This document shows positions 1 to 13,029 of a stretch of 64,000 bases of DNA, piece by piece. The DNA is from Collybia mongolica (Eukaryota; Basidiomycota; Agaricomycetes; Agaricales; Clitocybaceae). The translations under genes were made by a program, and so were the position numbers. The stretch's first letter is position 1, and every line of letters starts with the position of its first letter. The notes under the pieces were generated by a model that worked only from the letters and a program-made list of their open reading frames with translations, had not been told where the DNA came from and ran no database searches. The stretch spans positions 2,108,001-2,172,000 of the forward strand of contig JAAXNY010000010.1 of assembly GCA_013420905.1 (NCBI GenBank), given 5' to 3'.

Positions 1-120
1 GTGTAATGCAACAAGAACCTGTGGATATTCCAGATTATACAGGAAATGGGGCATGGCGGAGACATTCGTTCAGTCATGTAGATAATCAGAGCAGGACATG
101 AGGAAAAAAACAATGCGCGA

Positions 121-1130
121 TCAATGATGGCCATCCGCATCGAACACCATCTGGTTTCCATTTCGTCCCATCGTTATATGGTCGCCCGACGCAGTTGGAA
201 CATAAGCTGCTTCTGGAAGGCCACTCTCATCAAGCCCTTCAGCAGCCTCGATAATCTCGTAAAGTCTTGAGGCCACCTCGGGGGGAGGCACTCTCCCACC
301 AAGAATATCCCGGGCGGGAACGGGAGAGCCGTAGAAGTCGCGATTGGCATCCTTGCGCTCAATGAGAGCAGTGCCTTCCAAAGAGAGACCTGCAAATAAT
401 CCTGTTCATAGAATTAGTATAATGTAGTGTGTCGAGGAAAAAGGTTCGCACCCTTTGATTTTGAATATGAGAACATAGGCGCAGGGTGCGCCAGAGACGC
501 TTGTACACTCCCACCTGTGCCGATGGGCCCCGCAGACGCGCTAATGTTGCCCCCAATCGTTACGTTTCCGCCCAATGAGAACGCCCGAACCGCGTCTTCG
601 CTGTTAAGTACGATCACGAAATCAGTGATGTCTGCACCAATCTGAAGACCCCAGCCAAGGCCGCCTGTGGCGATGCAGGAAGGGGCAGACCAAGACCCAT
701 CCGGCAACCGTGCAATAACGATCCCTGAACCAGCTTTCCCCGAGAACACAAATCCTGCTTTGAGAACTTGAAATACAGCAAGGCCTACATGACAGAACAT
801 ATATGAGGGCTAGGATATACTGAAGGGCATATATGCATACCTCTTGCTCGCTGCAAAACTGCCTTGGGTATTGCGTTAAGAGCGGACTCGGGCCTATCAG
901 GATCGGCTGGAACGGTGGGTGAGGAAAACAGGAACACCGCACACCTTGATGAACGTACCAAGGAAACTATCCAGGATCGTAGCTGCCTTTTCAGCTTCTC
1001 CCGGTAAGCTGAACCCTTGGACAAAGTCCCGCGAACCGCTTGCGACCTTGGTTGAGCTTGCTTGGACAAAAGCAGTTGCTTGTATTCCAGCTTTCTGGGC
1101 ACCCTTGCGGAATTTGTCCAACATCGACAT
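121..1130 (-). CDS. Ysc84/SH3YL1-type (DUF500) lipid- and actin-binding protein
   Basis: Spliced gene on the minus strand. It starts at the ATG at 1130 (MSMLDKFRKGAQKAG) and ends at the TGA at 121. The N-terminal exon reads AFVQASSTKVASGSRDF. The core exon carries the glycine-rich Ysc84 signature: KAGFVFSGKAGSGIVIARL, then GGLGWGLQIGADITDFVIVL and the SASAGPIGTGG stretch, followed by FSYSKSKG and, after an intron, SLEGTALIERKDANRDFYG. In known members this domain binds phosphoinositides and actin and acts at endocytic patches. The C-terminal SH3 domain of yeast Ysc84 is absent; the protein ends soon after the core, as many fungal SYLF-only proteins do. Introns lie near 382-460 and 780-850, with another near 900-940; their borders are approximate. 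The family call is firm, but which orthologue it is remains open. Confidence 0.85.
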
Positions 1131-1297
1131 GGTAGGGATAATGAGAGGAATTGATGAATGAATTGGAGTCACTAAACAAGCCGACCTCGTCAAGTTACGT
1201 CACGCAATAGTCGACAAGTCACATTTTGCACGTGGAATCAATATCAAAAGGTCGCGTATGCGTATATATTATTAATATAATGACCGACATGTAACTA

Positions 1298-3497
<2,200 letters not shown>

Positions 3498-3560
3498 TCT
3501 GGTATGAAAAATAAGGTGCAAGCGTTCAAACGCGAGGAGTGAAAGGGACCGTATCGCGTC

Positions 3561-3566
3561 TTTATA
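3561..3566 (-). promoter_or_regulatory. Putative TATA box of the glucoamylase gene
   Basis: On the minus strand the sequence reads GTATAAAGACG here, about 64 nt upstream of the glucoamylase ATG. That is a usual distance for a TATA-driven, regulated secreted-enzyme gene with a short 5' leader. The call rests on motif and position only. Confidence 0.45.
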
Positions 3567-4013
3567 CGACGCGAGTAGGCTCTCGAGCCGAATTCTCAAA
3601 ACTATCCCCGAATAACATGTTGCTGCAACAAGAAATGCGAGAAGTATCAAGTGGGTAGGCCGTTCGCGTGGGGCCGTCTTGGTATCTGCGCTTGAGTCCG
3701 ACAACGTTGAAGGGTCCTTCATTGAAGTTGCAGGTGAGATGTGGAAGCGAGTGTAAGTCCCTGGTTTGTGTGGAGGGGAAGGTGGCCATAGTGTAATTAT
3801 GGAAGTTCATACATAATTGGAGCATCCTCTCAACTCCAAAGTGCTTTGCTTGAGGGATGAGGAGTATATGTACAGGCCACATAGAGAAGCTAAAACCCTG
3901 CCAACATTTGATTCTCTCAGGCGAAACCCCACATGCACACTGCATATTCTGATCTTCAGTTTTCCATCACTGTCCACATAGCCTCCATAACACCTCAAGA
4001 GCCTGCATGAGCC
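3567..4013. other. Intergenic region between glucoamylase and F-box gene
   Basis: Divergent intergenic stretch. Short ORFs occur on the minus strand but show no recognisable domain or coding pattern. It presumably holds the upstream control region of glucoamylase and the promoter of the plus-strand F-box-like gene. Confidence 0.4.
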
Positions 4014-5715
4014 ATGCGAACCCGAAGTTCAAACGCATTGCCTTTGGACGATGATCTCATCGACCAGATCTTAACTTCATTGCCAAGTTTCACCGACCTG
4101 CGATCTGCGATTTTGTCCTCGAATGCATTCTACGGGGTTTTCAATGCTCGGCCAAGTTCAATCGTTGAGGCGGTTGCGCACAACGAGGTTGGACCTGCAT
4201 TACCCGAAGCCCTTAGAGCCTGTCGTTACAAAGCAACGGACCCTTGGCCAGAGGATGCGGGCGGTCACCCCCCTATAACATGTATAGAAGCCCGCTCTTT
4301 GAGCAGAAACACAGTAGTGGTGAGGGGCCTGGAAGGTGTCTTTAGCTCTAGGCACGTAGAAACTACAAACGCTCACCGTTCCATTGCTATATGCGCGCTT
4401 TCAGATATAAAGACCGTTCATCCAAGACGAGCAAGCTCAACTTCATGGAGTCTTGGCGTTTCCATCGTGCCATGTACACTCTGTCACTTTTTACTGCAGT
4501 CTTCCCCGGCAATGAACTCTATCGCGAGCGTGACATCTCCAATATCCATAGGAAACAGGCTGAACGTACAGCGTTCCTGACACGATTCTCAAATAATAAA
4601 CTGTTGGAGATCTACTCTGCCTCTCGCTTTCTGGTCAAATTGTTGCGCTGGAGTGTCATCGCAGGACAGGGTAAAGAGCTATGTAAGTCGCACTTCGTTG
4701 CAGTTTATTCCAGCCTTGCAACAACACATGACCTATAGGGGATAGACGCGCTTACAGTGCTTGGGCAACTTCCTTTGGTCCAAACCTCATATGGATAATA
4801 CACTCGGAGGCAGAAGCTATCAAGGATATCGGTCCAGATATGGAAGAAGCGTCTGATAATTCATTGGACAGCTACATTTTCCCGTCTATCTCAACCATAT
4901 TGAAAGAACGGGGAGAAGACTTCCCTGTGGGTGGTTTACATTCGGTATCTATTCTCGACGAAAACTACGGGCGCGAGGATAAATGCATGAGCATACCATA
5001 TGCTTGAACTTGGATAAGATGCTTAAGTTCTTTGTAGGCCAAATGTGTTATACAGTCTGTGGTCACAATCTTTGGAATGAAACAAGTGCGTCCCAGTCGT
5101 GCTGTACTACCTGATGAATATGTGGTGCAACCTTATTCATATAGATTGGGATGATCTTGAGGGTGTCTCATCAGTCAAACTAAGCTGGAGCTATATCCTC
5201 CTCAAAGCCATTCGAGCTCAAGGGTTGACACATCTCCTCGATGGGCACCTGTTGAAGTTTACTTTCTCGACGCTTTTATGTGAGATGGATCAAACGCCGC
5301 CAAGTCATACCCAGCTGTGGAAGAAGGAGGACTGGTTGTGTCTGACTTGCATCAATCAAATATTTGAAACGCGGCTAGTATCTTGGCTTCTCATGCAAAA
5401 GAAGTCGGGTGAGTCAACCCTCTACTGAGAGATACATTAAAATTTGCCAACCTTCTCAGCTGGGCATACAATTCAACCCGACTGCTGGTTTGTCTACATT
5501 CCGCAGAACCTCCAGACCTTGAGGCAGCGCTGAAAATTTATGTAGGGATGGATACAATTGCGAAATACAGGGCATTGATGACCACGGCGAGAAATTTAAC
5601 GTGCGTGGGCCACTTCTATAGTGCACAAGTCCTTGATGCGGAAAGCTTTCAGCATCTCTGTGAACCTCTACCTCAAGAGGTCAGGGAAAACCGGATTCTC
5701 ACCGATCAAATCTGA
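4014..5715 (+). CDS. F-box-like protein, paralogue of the gene at 58.0-59.5 kb
   Basis: The N-terminus (LPLDDDLIDQILTSLPSF, then LRSAILSSNAFY) is a diverged F-box. The whole protein aligns segment by segment with the minus-strand gene at 58011-59457: LPLDDD[LI][IV]D, GPALP[EQ]A, SSR[YH]KDRSS, MESW, and the [KD][KQ]EDWL/DWLC..CI motif. Exon 1 ends at 4351. The first intron (4352-4404) must be GC-AG to keep frame (AG then GCACGT, ending CAG). The second intron is 4683-4738 (GTAAGT...TATAG). Between about 5000 and 5150 the reading frame is harder to follow and may be damaged. After 5410 a splice into DCWF would end at 5533; a HLCEP block in an open stretch to 5715 resembles the C-terminus of this large basidiomycete family. 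A decayed copy is possible. F-box proteins recruit substrates to SCF ubiquitin ligases; the target is unknown. Confidence 0.6.
4352..4404 (+). other. Non-canonical GC-AG intron in the F-box-like gene
   Basis: The exon ends in AG and the intron begins GCACGT and ends TTTCAG (53 nt). Only this pair gives the frame SSR-YKDRSSKTSKL, which matches SSR-HKDRSSQVSKL of the paralogue. The GT pair four bases downstream would bring in a TAA stop at once. Confidence 0.7.
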
Positions 5716-5958
5716 CGCATACTACGTAATACCAATTTCTATGCTCGGGTACGATAGGGCAACATTCCTGCGCAAGTTCGACGAAGTCGAATCCTTGCAA
5801 TCCCGTACTCGCTCGAAGGACTTCCGAGTACGGTGGAGTGGCTTTCCATTGCGATATGTTATATGTTAGGAGCGGTTGTGTTATTTTTTTCAGAGTCCTA
5901 ATTACGTAACGAGTAAACAAGAAGCGAAGCCAGCGTCATCGCCATGAAATCAACTGTT

Positions 5959-8756
5959 TCACCCCTCTCTGCCTATCATCCCAGTCCAGTCAAACTTACT
6001 GTACTTCTTCATAAATTGCGTCACCCGTTCTTTATTACTCCTGAAATCTATCCTCTTAGGCCTCCGCCACCGACGGGCTTCCACCTCGAGGATGTTGCCA
6101 ATGATTTCACCCGCAAAATAGCTGTCACCATTGTCAGCCTATTATGTTGCTCACCCAAGACAACACGAGATGAACCTTGGAAATTCGCCGCCCCCCTTTT
6201 CTCCTTCCTCCATCGCGTCTTCTCCTTCACCACTATCCATCCCTTCAATAACGTGCCCATAGCCTTTCTCTCCCTTATGATCAAACTGTACCATGAAGTA
6301 CGGCAGATTAGGAACCATGGCTCTTCTAAAGCCCCCGGATCGGGCCGAAAAATCGATTAACTTCTTGTGTTGAGACCACTCTGCTTCAGACGCCAATATT
6401 GATTCCTTAAACGTTGATTTAGCTGATGCTAACAAATAGGTACAGGAAATTGGTCACTTTAAAATAACCGGGGATGATCTCGTATTGTTCCCAAGGCAAG
6501 GGAATACATTCAATACAAGTATGTTTCTGCCATTTGAGGGAAATCACTGTTTCATAGAAGATAACGCCTTGGTCTTCTTCTGCGAACATTCGCATAAGGC
6601 ATTTCATGAAATTCTTCAGTGAGATCAGTGACTCTCTTGAAAAGACATAGTACGAATACGAACCCGAACTTCATCCCACACATCATCATCACCTTCAAGC
6701 ATGTTCAAATGATGTTGGATCGGGACGATAAGACAATGTCCCTTCACAAGTTCTTCGTTGACCGTGCAGGAAAGATAAACACGAGTTCCCATCGCGATGA
6801 CGGGTGCCTTTGGAGGCGAATCATCATCACCAAAGCAGAAATTGCACGAAGCCATCGCCCTCTGAGTTTTTTTGTAGTCTTCAGAATTATGAGTGGGTTT
6901 TCGGAAAGTATTATTGTTGTGACCTACCATGGATGGCAAACTGTCGTTTCATGGCATCGGTGCGCATTTTCTGTCGGCCTAGCTTTTCAGCATTATCGTC
7001 TATGTAGTCAAGGTCGTTCTGTAAATTACAACAATTAACATGGGTGGGCTGATGAAAAAGAGACTAATTGTACCTGAAATTTTCCATCACCCATGATCGC
7101 ACGAGCAAATTGTGCGTCAAGATCTTTTTGGTCTGCCAGACCCGCACCAAATTTTTCTTGACGAAGCATTTCTCCCAAAGTTGTTGTATCATCATCCGCA
7201 TTATACCGAATGATTTCTCCAGTTTTAGGGTCATGAGTTTCAAGCTAAGGTCCCGCAACGGGATAAGCCATTTAGACTGTTCACGTTGACATGAGGAAAA
7301 AAGCACCTTCTCTTTCTTTCTGCGATTACCAGGAAGTGCCTCCCCATCCTCCTTTCCATGACCGACGTCGTACAGTCGGCCCCGACCATCCAGAGTCGGC
7401 AATACCTCCGTTTTCCTCCGAACGCCTGTTTCGATGCTATCGCCTCCAGCTGCTTTGTTTGCCTCTTCCTCATACTCTCGTTCCAACTTTTCTGCATCTG
7501 GCGCTCCCATAAGCTTCGCCCGCAAGACTTTGGCCTGCAGTCGGTTTAAAGAAGAAGGCGAAAGCGCTTGGGATCGGAACCCCCCTGCGGGCGGGGGTGT
7601 CATGACGGAAGGGATCGGCGTATGAGATTGAGCAAGGGGCGATCGTGTCCCTGATGGCAGTCTGAGGGTGTCAAGACGCTTGTTTTGAAGGACACGATTA
7701 TCTGGTGGTGTAGGAGATGGCGTTGATGGGGCACTGTCGCCCATTCCGCCAGGTCTGCGGAAAGAGGAACTACGGCTGGAAGCCCCGCTTCCCCCAATCT
7801 CTGTGAACATCATGGCCTTCTCCCCTGACAGCTTGTTTGGACTCTGGCGATCAGGCCCACGTCCCCGTTGTGCACGTTTGCCTTCCCGTTCGTCAAGTAC
7901 TCGGCGCTCTTCTTTTGCTTCTTCGAAAGCTTCCAAAGACCCGAATCTTTCGGTTGCAAGCGTCTCGATATTGACACCTTCCTCTTCTGCAACCTCGTAA
8001 ACTCTCCGTAGCCGCATCATACGCCATTGTGAACCTGGTCCGCCGGGAACATTAGCCTTCGCGGGTGGTGGGAAGTCCTCCGAAACAATTTCTTTTCCGA
8101 GATCGACGTTGATTTCCCTCGAACTGACAACGGGCTGAGTAAAGGTCAGAGCCGGTAGTCGTAAATGGTAAAGAGAATCCATACTTTGTCGGGATCAGGC
8201 CTCTGTGGTTTTGGCTTTCTTTTGATATCAGTTCCCAGGCTTGAGAAGAAGTCGACCCCTCCACCAAGAGTGCGTCGGCCCTCGGAGGATTCTCCGAAGT
8301 CGTCGGTCATGGAATCGTCGGCCTCAAAACGTGCATCAGGAGGAAGCGTAGGAATAGTTGTAGGAAGTAACATCCAATCGTCACGTTTGATTGTCGTTTC
8401 TGTAGTAAAATTTGGAGGCAATTTCGCGTCCGAAGGGCCAGCAACGGCTGATGTTATCAGTTTCAAGCTTTCGGCGGTGGGAATGGTAGTTGCGAGTACC
8501 TGGTAGCATGTAAGGGAGAGAAGAGAACATCTGGAGCGACGCTCACCCTTTCACCGTCCATATCAATGTTCTTTTCTACCCACATATCATCGTCGTTGAC
8601 ATCGTCATCAACAATTTGGAGTTTGCTGTCTGAACCCTTCTTCCTGTGTTTGTGTTTCCGCTCACCGTCATCGTGTTTCCTCCTTTTTCTGGACTTTTTT
8701 TCGTCGCCCTTTTCATGGTGCTTTAAAGAGCGCTCAGTAGTTGTGTCGTCCCCCAT
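5959..8756 (-). CDS. CWF19: CWF19-like pre-mRNA splicing / lariat-debranching partner protein
   Basis: Spliceosome-associated protein of the Cwf19/CWF19L2 family, which acts with the debranching enzyme at late spliceosome stages. The start ATG at 8756 opens a basic, Lys/Arg/His-rich nuclear N-terminus (KKSRKRRKHDDGERKHKHRK). A central low-complexity region follows (GGPGSQWRMMRLRRVYEVAE; PSTPSPTPPDNR). Then come ETHDPKTGEIIRYNADDD, CNFCFGDDDSPPKAPVIAMG and KGHCLIVPIQHH of the HIT-like CwfJ C-terminal domain 1, and AEWSQHKKLIDFS, GGFRRAMVPNLPYFMVQFD, KGYGHVIEG and FAGEIIGNILEVEARRWRRP of C-terminal domain 2. It ends SKFDWTGMIGREG with TGA at 5959-5961. At least five short introns. Convergent with the F-box-like gene. 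It appears complete. Confidence 0.9.
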
Positions 8757-8942
8757 ATCAGGCTATCCGGAGTCAACGTCGTTAATTTGGTCGAAGTTGG
8801 GCAAATTCTTCGCCGAGCCGAGGTCCGACGAACATTGGCGTTCGTCATATCACGTGGTTTTCGCATGTCTTGACTTTCTTTCGGGACCACGCTTGACTCG
8901 GAGCCACGATCGTCCTTCAATCTAGTATTCAATTTTATCATT

Positions 8943-11900
8943 ATGGAGGCCCCAGATTCCGCGAACGTTCGTATTATAACGACCCTTGGTCACGTCGATC
9001 ACGGAAAAACAACACTGATGGACGCCCTTCTCGCCGCCAACAATATAATCTCAGCGAGGATGGCTGGGAAGATGAGATATCTCGACAGCCGAGAGGACGA
9101 GCAGGAGCGAGGAATCACAATGGAAAGTAGTGCCGTGTCTCTAAAGTTTCAAGTTGTGGGACGCAACGTGGTCGGAGGTGTGTACATTATCGCATGCAAC
9201 GTTCAGGTTCGGTGACCAAACTAGATCAGAGAGATCACCTACAACCTACATTATCAATATGATCGACACCCCCGGCCATGTCGATTTTTCAAGTGAAGTA
9301 TCTACAGCCTCACGGTTGTGCGACGGCGCGCTTGTTCTTGTAGATGTAGTGGAAGGAGTTTGCACACAAGTACGTCTCATCATCTCTGGTTTCTTTATAT
9401 GCACCAATATTTTCCAGACCATCGCAGTTCTCAGGCAAGCATGGCAGGATCGACTGAGGCCTATCCTGGTAATCAACAAGTTTGATCGCCTCATCACTGA
9501 GCTCAAGCTAGCTCCCGTGGAGGCCCACCACCATCTATCGCGCTTGATCGAACAGGTAAACGCTGTCATGGGAAGCTTCTTTGCTGGAGAGAGGATGGAG
9601 GATGATCTCCGATGGAGGGAGGAGCGAGAACGTCGCCTCACACAGAAGAAGGATCATGATGCGGATGAGGCAGATGCCCCTGTAAACGAAGCAGATGGTT
9701 TCCAGGAAAAGGACGACGAGGATATATATTTCGCGCCAGAGCGAGGGAATGTTATTTTTGCTTCTGCCATAGACGGCTGGGGTTTCCGTGTTGGTAAATT
9801 TGCGCAACTGTATGCTGCAAAACTCGGAATCAAGGAAGCGAACCTTCGCCGGGTTTTATGGGGAGATTTTTTCCTCGACCCAAAAACAAAGAATGTGATC
9901 AGCTACAAGCACCTCCGTGGACGGGCACTCAAATCGCTCTTCGTGCAATTTGTGTTGGAAAACATCTGGGCTGTGTATGATGCAGTTGTTATAAACCCGT
10001 TCGTATCTTGTGTCTGCCTCACAGTTTCAAAATTTAGGAATACCTCTTTAGGGACTCCGACAAGGTAGCCAAAATCGTGTCCGCCCTGAACGTGAAGATT
10101 CCACCAAGGGATCTGAAATCCAAGGATACTCGCCATCTCTTATCACTCATATATTCGCAATGGCTACCCCTTTCAACATGTGTCACTCAAGCAGTAATTG
10201 ATATTGTCCCTGCGCCCTCCGTCGCGCAAGCTACAAGGATTCCCAAGATGCTTTATCCTGATCTTTATGAAGCTACCGTTGATCCAAAGAACAAGCTCGA
10301 GGAGGACCTCTTCGCTTCCAAATCAGGCCCTGGGGCCTGCGTGACCGCGTATGTAAGCAAAATGTTCGCCGTTTCCGTGAAAGATCTTCCAGAAAACAAG
10401 AAGAAGCCAATAACGGCAGAGGAGATGCGCGCGAAGGCCCGCGAGGCCAGAGCTGCGCGTGAAGCCACTGCTACCTCGCAAGGTTTCGTTGAACCGGCGC
10501 CCTCTATCATAGATTGTACACCCATCGTCACAACAGAAACAGGCGAGATAAACGATGCGACCGTTGAGGATGCAGAAGTAATCCTAGGTTTTGCACGCCT
10601 CTACTCAGGGACCATTCGGACAGGCACTACAATGTATGGCGTCTTGCCCAAGTACAACACGACTTTGGAACATACTCACCCTCGGAACGCGAGACATCTC
10701 GTAACGGCTATTGTCGAGGGGCTATACGTGATGATGGGGCGAGAGCTCCTGCCTGTTGATTCTGTCAGTGCTGGCAATATATTTGCGATAAAAGGTTTGG
10801 AGGGTAAAGTATGGCGAAGCGCGACACTGTGCGCTCCGGGAGAACAGGGCATCCAATCAGAACAAGATATAGAACTTCGGTCTTTCTTAATCAACCTTGG
10901 AGGTGTAAATCGTGCGGTATGTCATATTGTCACCGCCCGCACTGTATGATGTTAAAAATTAAGTTCAGGTTCCTCCCATCGTGCGAGTTGCCCTGGAGCC
11001 TAAGTTCCCCGCTGACATGCAGAAGCTAGTTAGCGGGCTGAAGCTACTCAGCCAATCCGACCCTTGCGTCGAGACCTTCCAGCAACAGACTGGGGAGCAT
11101 GTTATTTTGACGGCGGGTGAACTTCATTTAGAGGTATGCGCATTCGCCATTTCAACATCTCCTATCACTAAATATGGTTGCAGAGGTGTTTGAAAGATCT
11201 TCGCGAACGCTTTGCTCGTGTTGAAATTCAGGCATCAAAACCCATCGTCCCTTTCAGGGAAACCGCAGTTAAAGGAATAGGTGGGCCGAATGATCACGCC
11301 CCTAGAACAAGAGTCTAATTTGATGATAGAGATGGCTCCAGTCAAAACACCGGGCGCGACGCGCGGCACCATTCATGGTGTCGGCTCGCAGAATATTGTG
11401 CGTATTACCGTACGCGCTAGTCCCCTTCCAAGACCGATTCTCGACTTCATCCTCGAAAATTCTGTTGTTCTGAAAAAAATTCAAAACGACCGGAAAACTG
11501 GTGAATCTCACGAGGGTCAAGATAAGGCAGATAGCGAAGAAGATGATGAAGGTATTGATACGTATGGTGACATTATGAGGAAACCAAGTGTCACTCCTGA
11601 TCAATTCTGGAGCACCTTAACGAATATTTGCATTGAGGTGGGCGGAGACTGGAAGGGGATTGTGGAGAAGATCTGGGCTTTTGGGCCGCAGAAAACTGGC
11701 AGTTGCCTGTTGGTTGACTCTAGACAATCAACGACATCGTATTCGTGAGTATTTACAGTGGTCCGTTTGACATCGCTTGACAACCTTTCCAAGGTTGAAA
11801 CGACGCCCTGAACGGGCTAAATCTGACGAAACTGATAATGAGACCGAGAAGGTGATCCGTGACTTTGATAATCATATCGAGACGGGTTTCCAGCTTGCCA

Positions 11901-12751
11901 CATCCCAAGGTCCTCTGTGTGGAGAGCCCGTGGAAGGTATGGCCTTTTTCATGGAAAGCGTAGATATCGATCGGGAAAGCCTCAAGAAAGAAATTGGTCA
12001 GTCAGTCTCCCTGCCCCTGTTTGTTGGAATTTGACTGAGACACTACCCCTCTGGCAGAGCAAAATCGAATGGCTCAAGTAACAGGTTCCGTTATCTCCAC
12101 CGTCAGAGATGCGTGTCGGAATGGTTTCCTTGATTGGTCGCCTAGACTTATGCTGGCCATGTATACATGCGACATTCAAGCCTCAAGTGGGTCTTCCATA
12201 TGTGACGTTTGATGATGGTCACGAATCAGCTGACAATGTCTGCCTCAGCTGACGTCCTTGGTAAAGTCTATGCAGTAGTAGCCAAGCGGAGGGGCCGAAT
12301 TGTAGCCGAGGAGATGAAGGAAGGCACTTCATTCTTCAACGTTACCGCACTATTGCCCGTAGTTGAGAGTTTCGGATTCGCCGACGGTATAGCTTTTCCG
12401 CTCATTCTGGCCTTATGATCCGCCGTTCACACGTCTCCCTTTGTTTTATCTCTAGATATCCGGAAACGAACGTCTGGCGCCGCGAGTCCCCAGCTCATAT
12501 TCAGCGGGTAAGCCACTTGTCAAGGTCCTTTATTTATCTGTGGTTATTGATATGTTGACAGATATGACTTGCTGGATCAGGATCCGTTCTGGGTACCGAC
12601 TACAGAGGAGGAGTTAGAAGATCTTGGAGAGAAAGCTGATCGATCGAATATTGCAAAAGGGTACATGGACGCTGTACGTGAGCGCAAAGGACTCTTTGTG
12701 GATCGTAAGATCGTCGAATTTGCGGAGAAGCAGAGAACGCTCAAACGGTAA
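8943..12751 (+). CDS. EFL1: Elongation factor-like GTPase 1 (Efl1/Ria1), 60S subunit maturation
   Basis: EF-2-like GTPase that, with the SBDS protein Sdo1, releases the anti-association factor Tif6/eIF6 from pre-60S subunits in the cytoplasm. The start at 8943 is followed by the P-loop GHVDHGKTT (about residues 17-25), the switch-I region [31 protein letters not shown] (G3) and NKFDRL (G4). The family-specific acidic/basic insert follows ([20 protein letters not shown]...). Later domains include [30 protein letters not shown] text and [16 protein letters not shown], then the C-terminal G2-like domain [26 protein letters not shown]. The last exon carries [38 protein letters not shown] and ends at TAA 12749-12751. 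About eight introns. The promoter lies in the 186 bp shared with divergent CWF19. It appears intact. Confidence 0.93.
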
Positions 12752-13029
12752 GCGCCTTCCAGGCCTTCTATGTATAGATAGATGAGATTTGGGTTACACG
12801 GGACAGCCCTGTTGACAAGTGATAGAGAATGCAAACAAACTTCACAGATTTGTAAATTTGGAGATGGACTTGAGATGGACAAGGACTTGTCCCTTAGCCA
12901 TCGTTTGTTACATAAGCAATCACCAAAGTGCTGCCAGTGGACGTCCTGATCACTCCTGACCTTGCGCCGCCATTATTGCTTTCCGTGATATCTATCTTCT
13001 TTGCTCTGTCTTCTTGCTTTTAGGTTGAG
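12752..13029. other. Intergenic region between EFL1 and the RasGEF gene
   Basis: 278 bp between two plus-strand genes, serving as the EFL1 3' region and the RasGEF promoter/leader. A pyrimidine-rich stretch (about 12970-13022) precedes the RasGEF ATG. No conserved ORF or repeat is seen. Confidence 0.4.

Noticed and set aside
5944..6360. 138-codon plus-strand ORF
   Set aside because: It is the antisense of the last CWF19 exons, which encode a recognisable CwfJ C-terminal domain on the minus strand.
8165..8506. Long plus-strand ORFs across 7.3-8.9 kb
   Set aside because: Shadows of CWF19 coding exons on the opposite strand; composition is Ser/Pro-rich nonsense with no domain.
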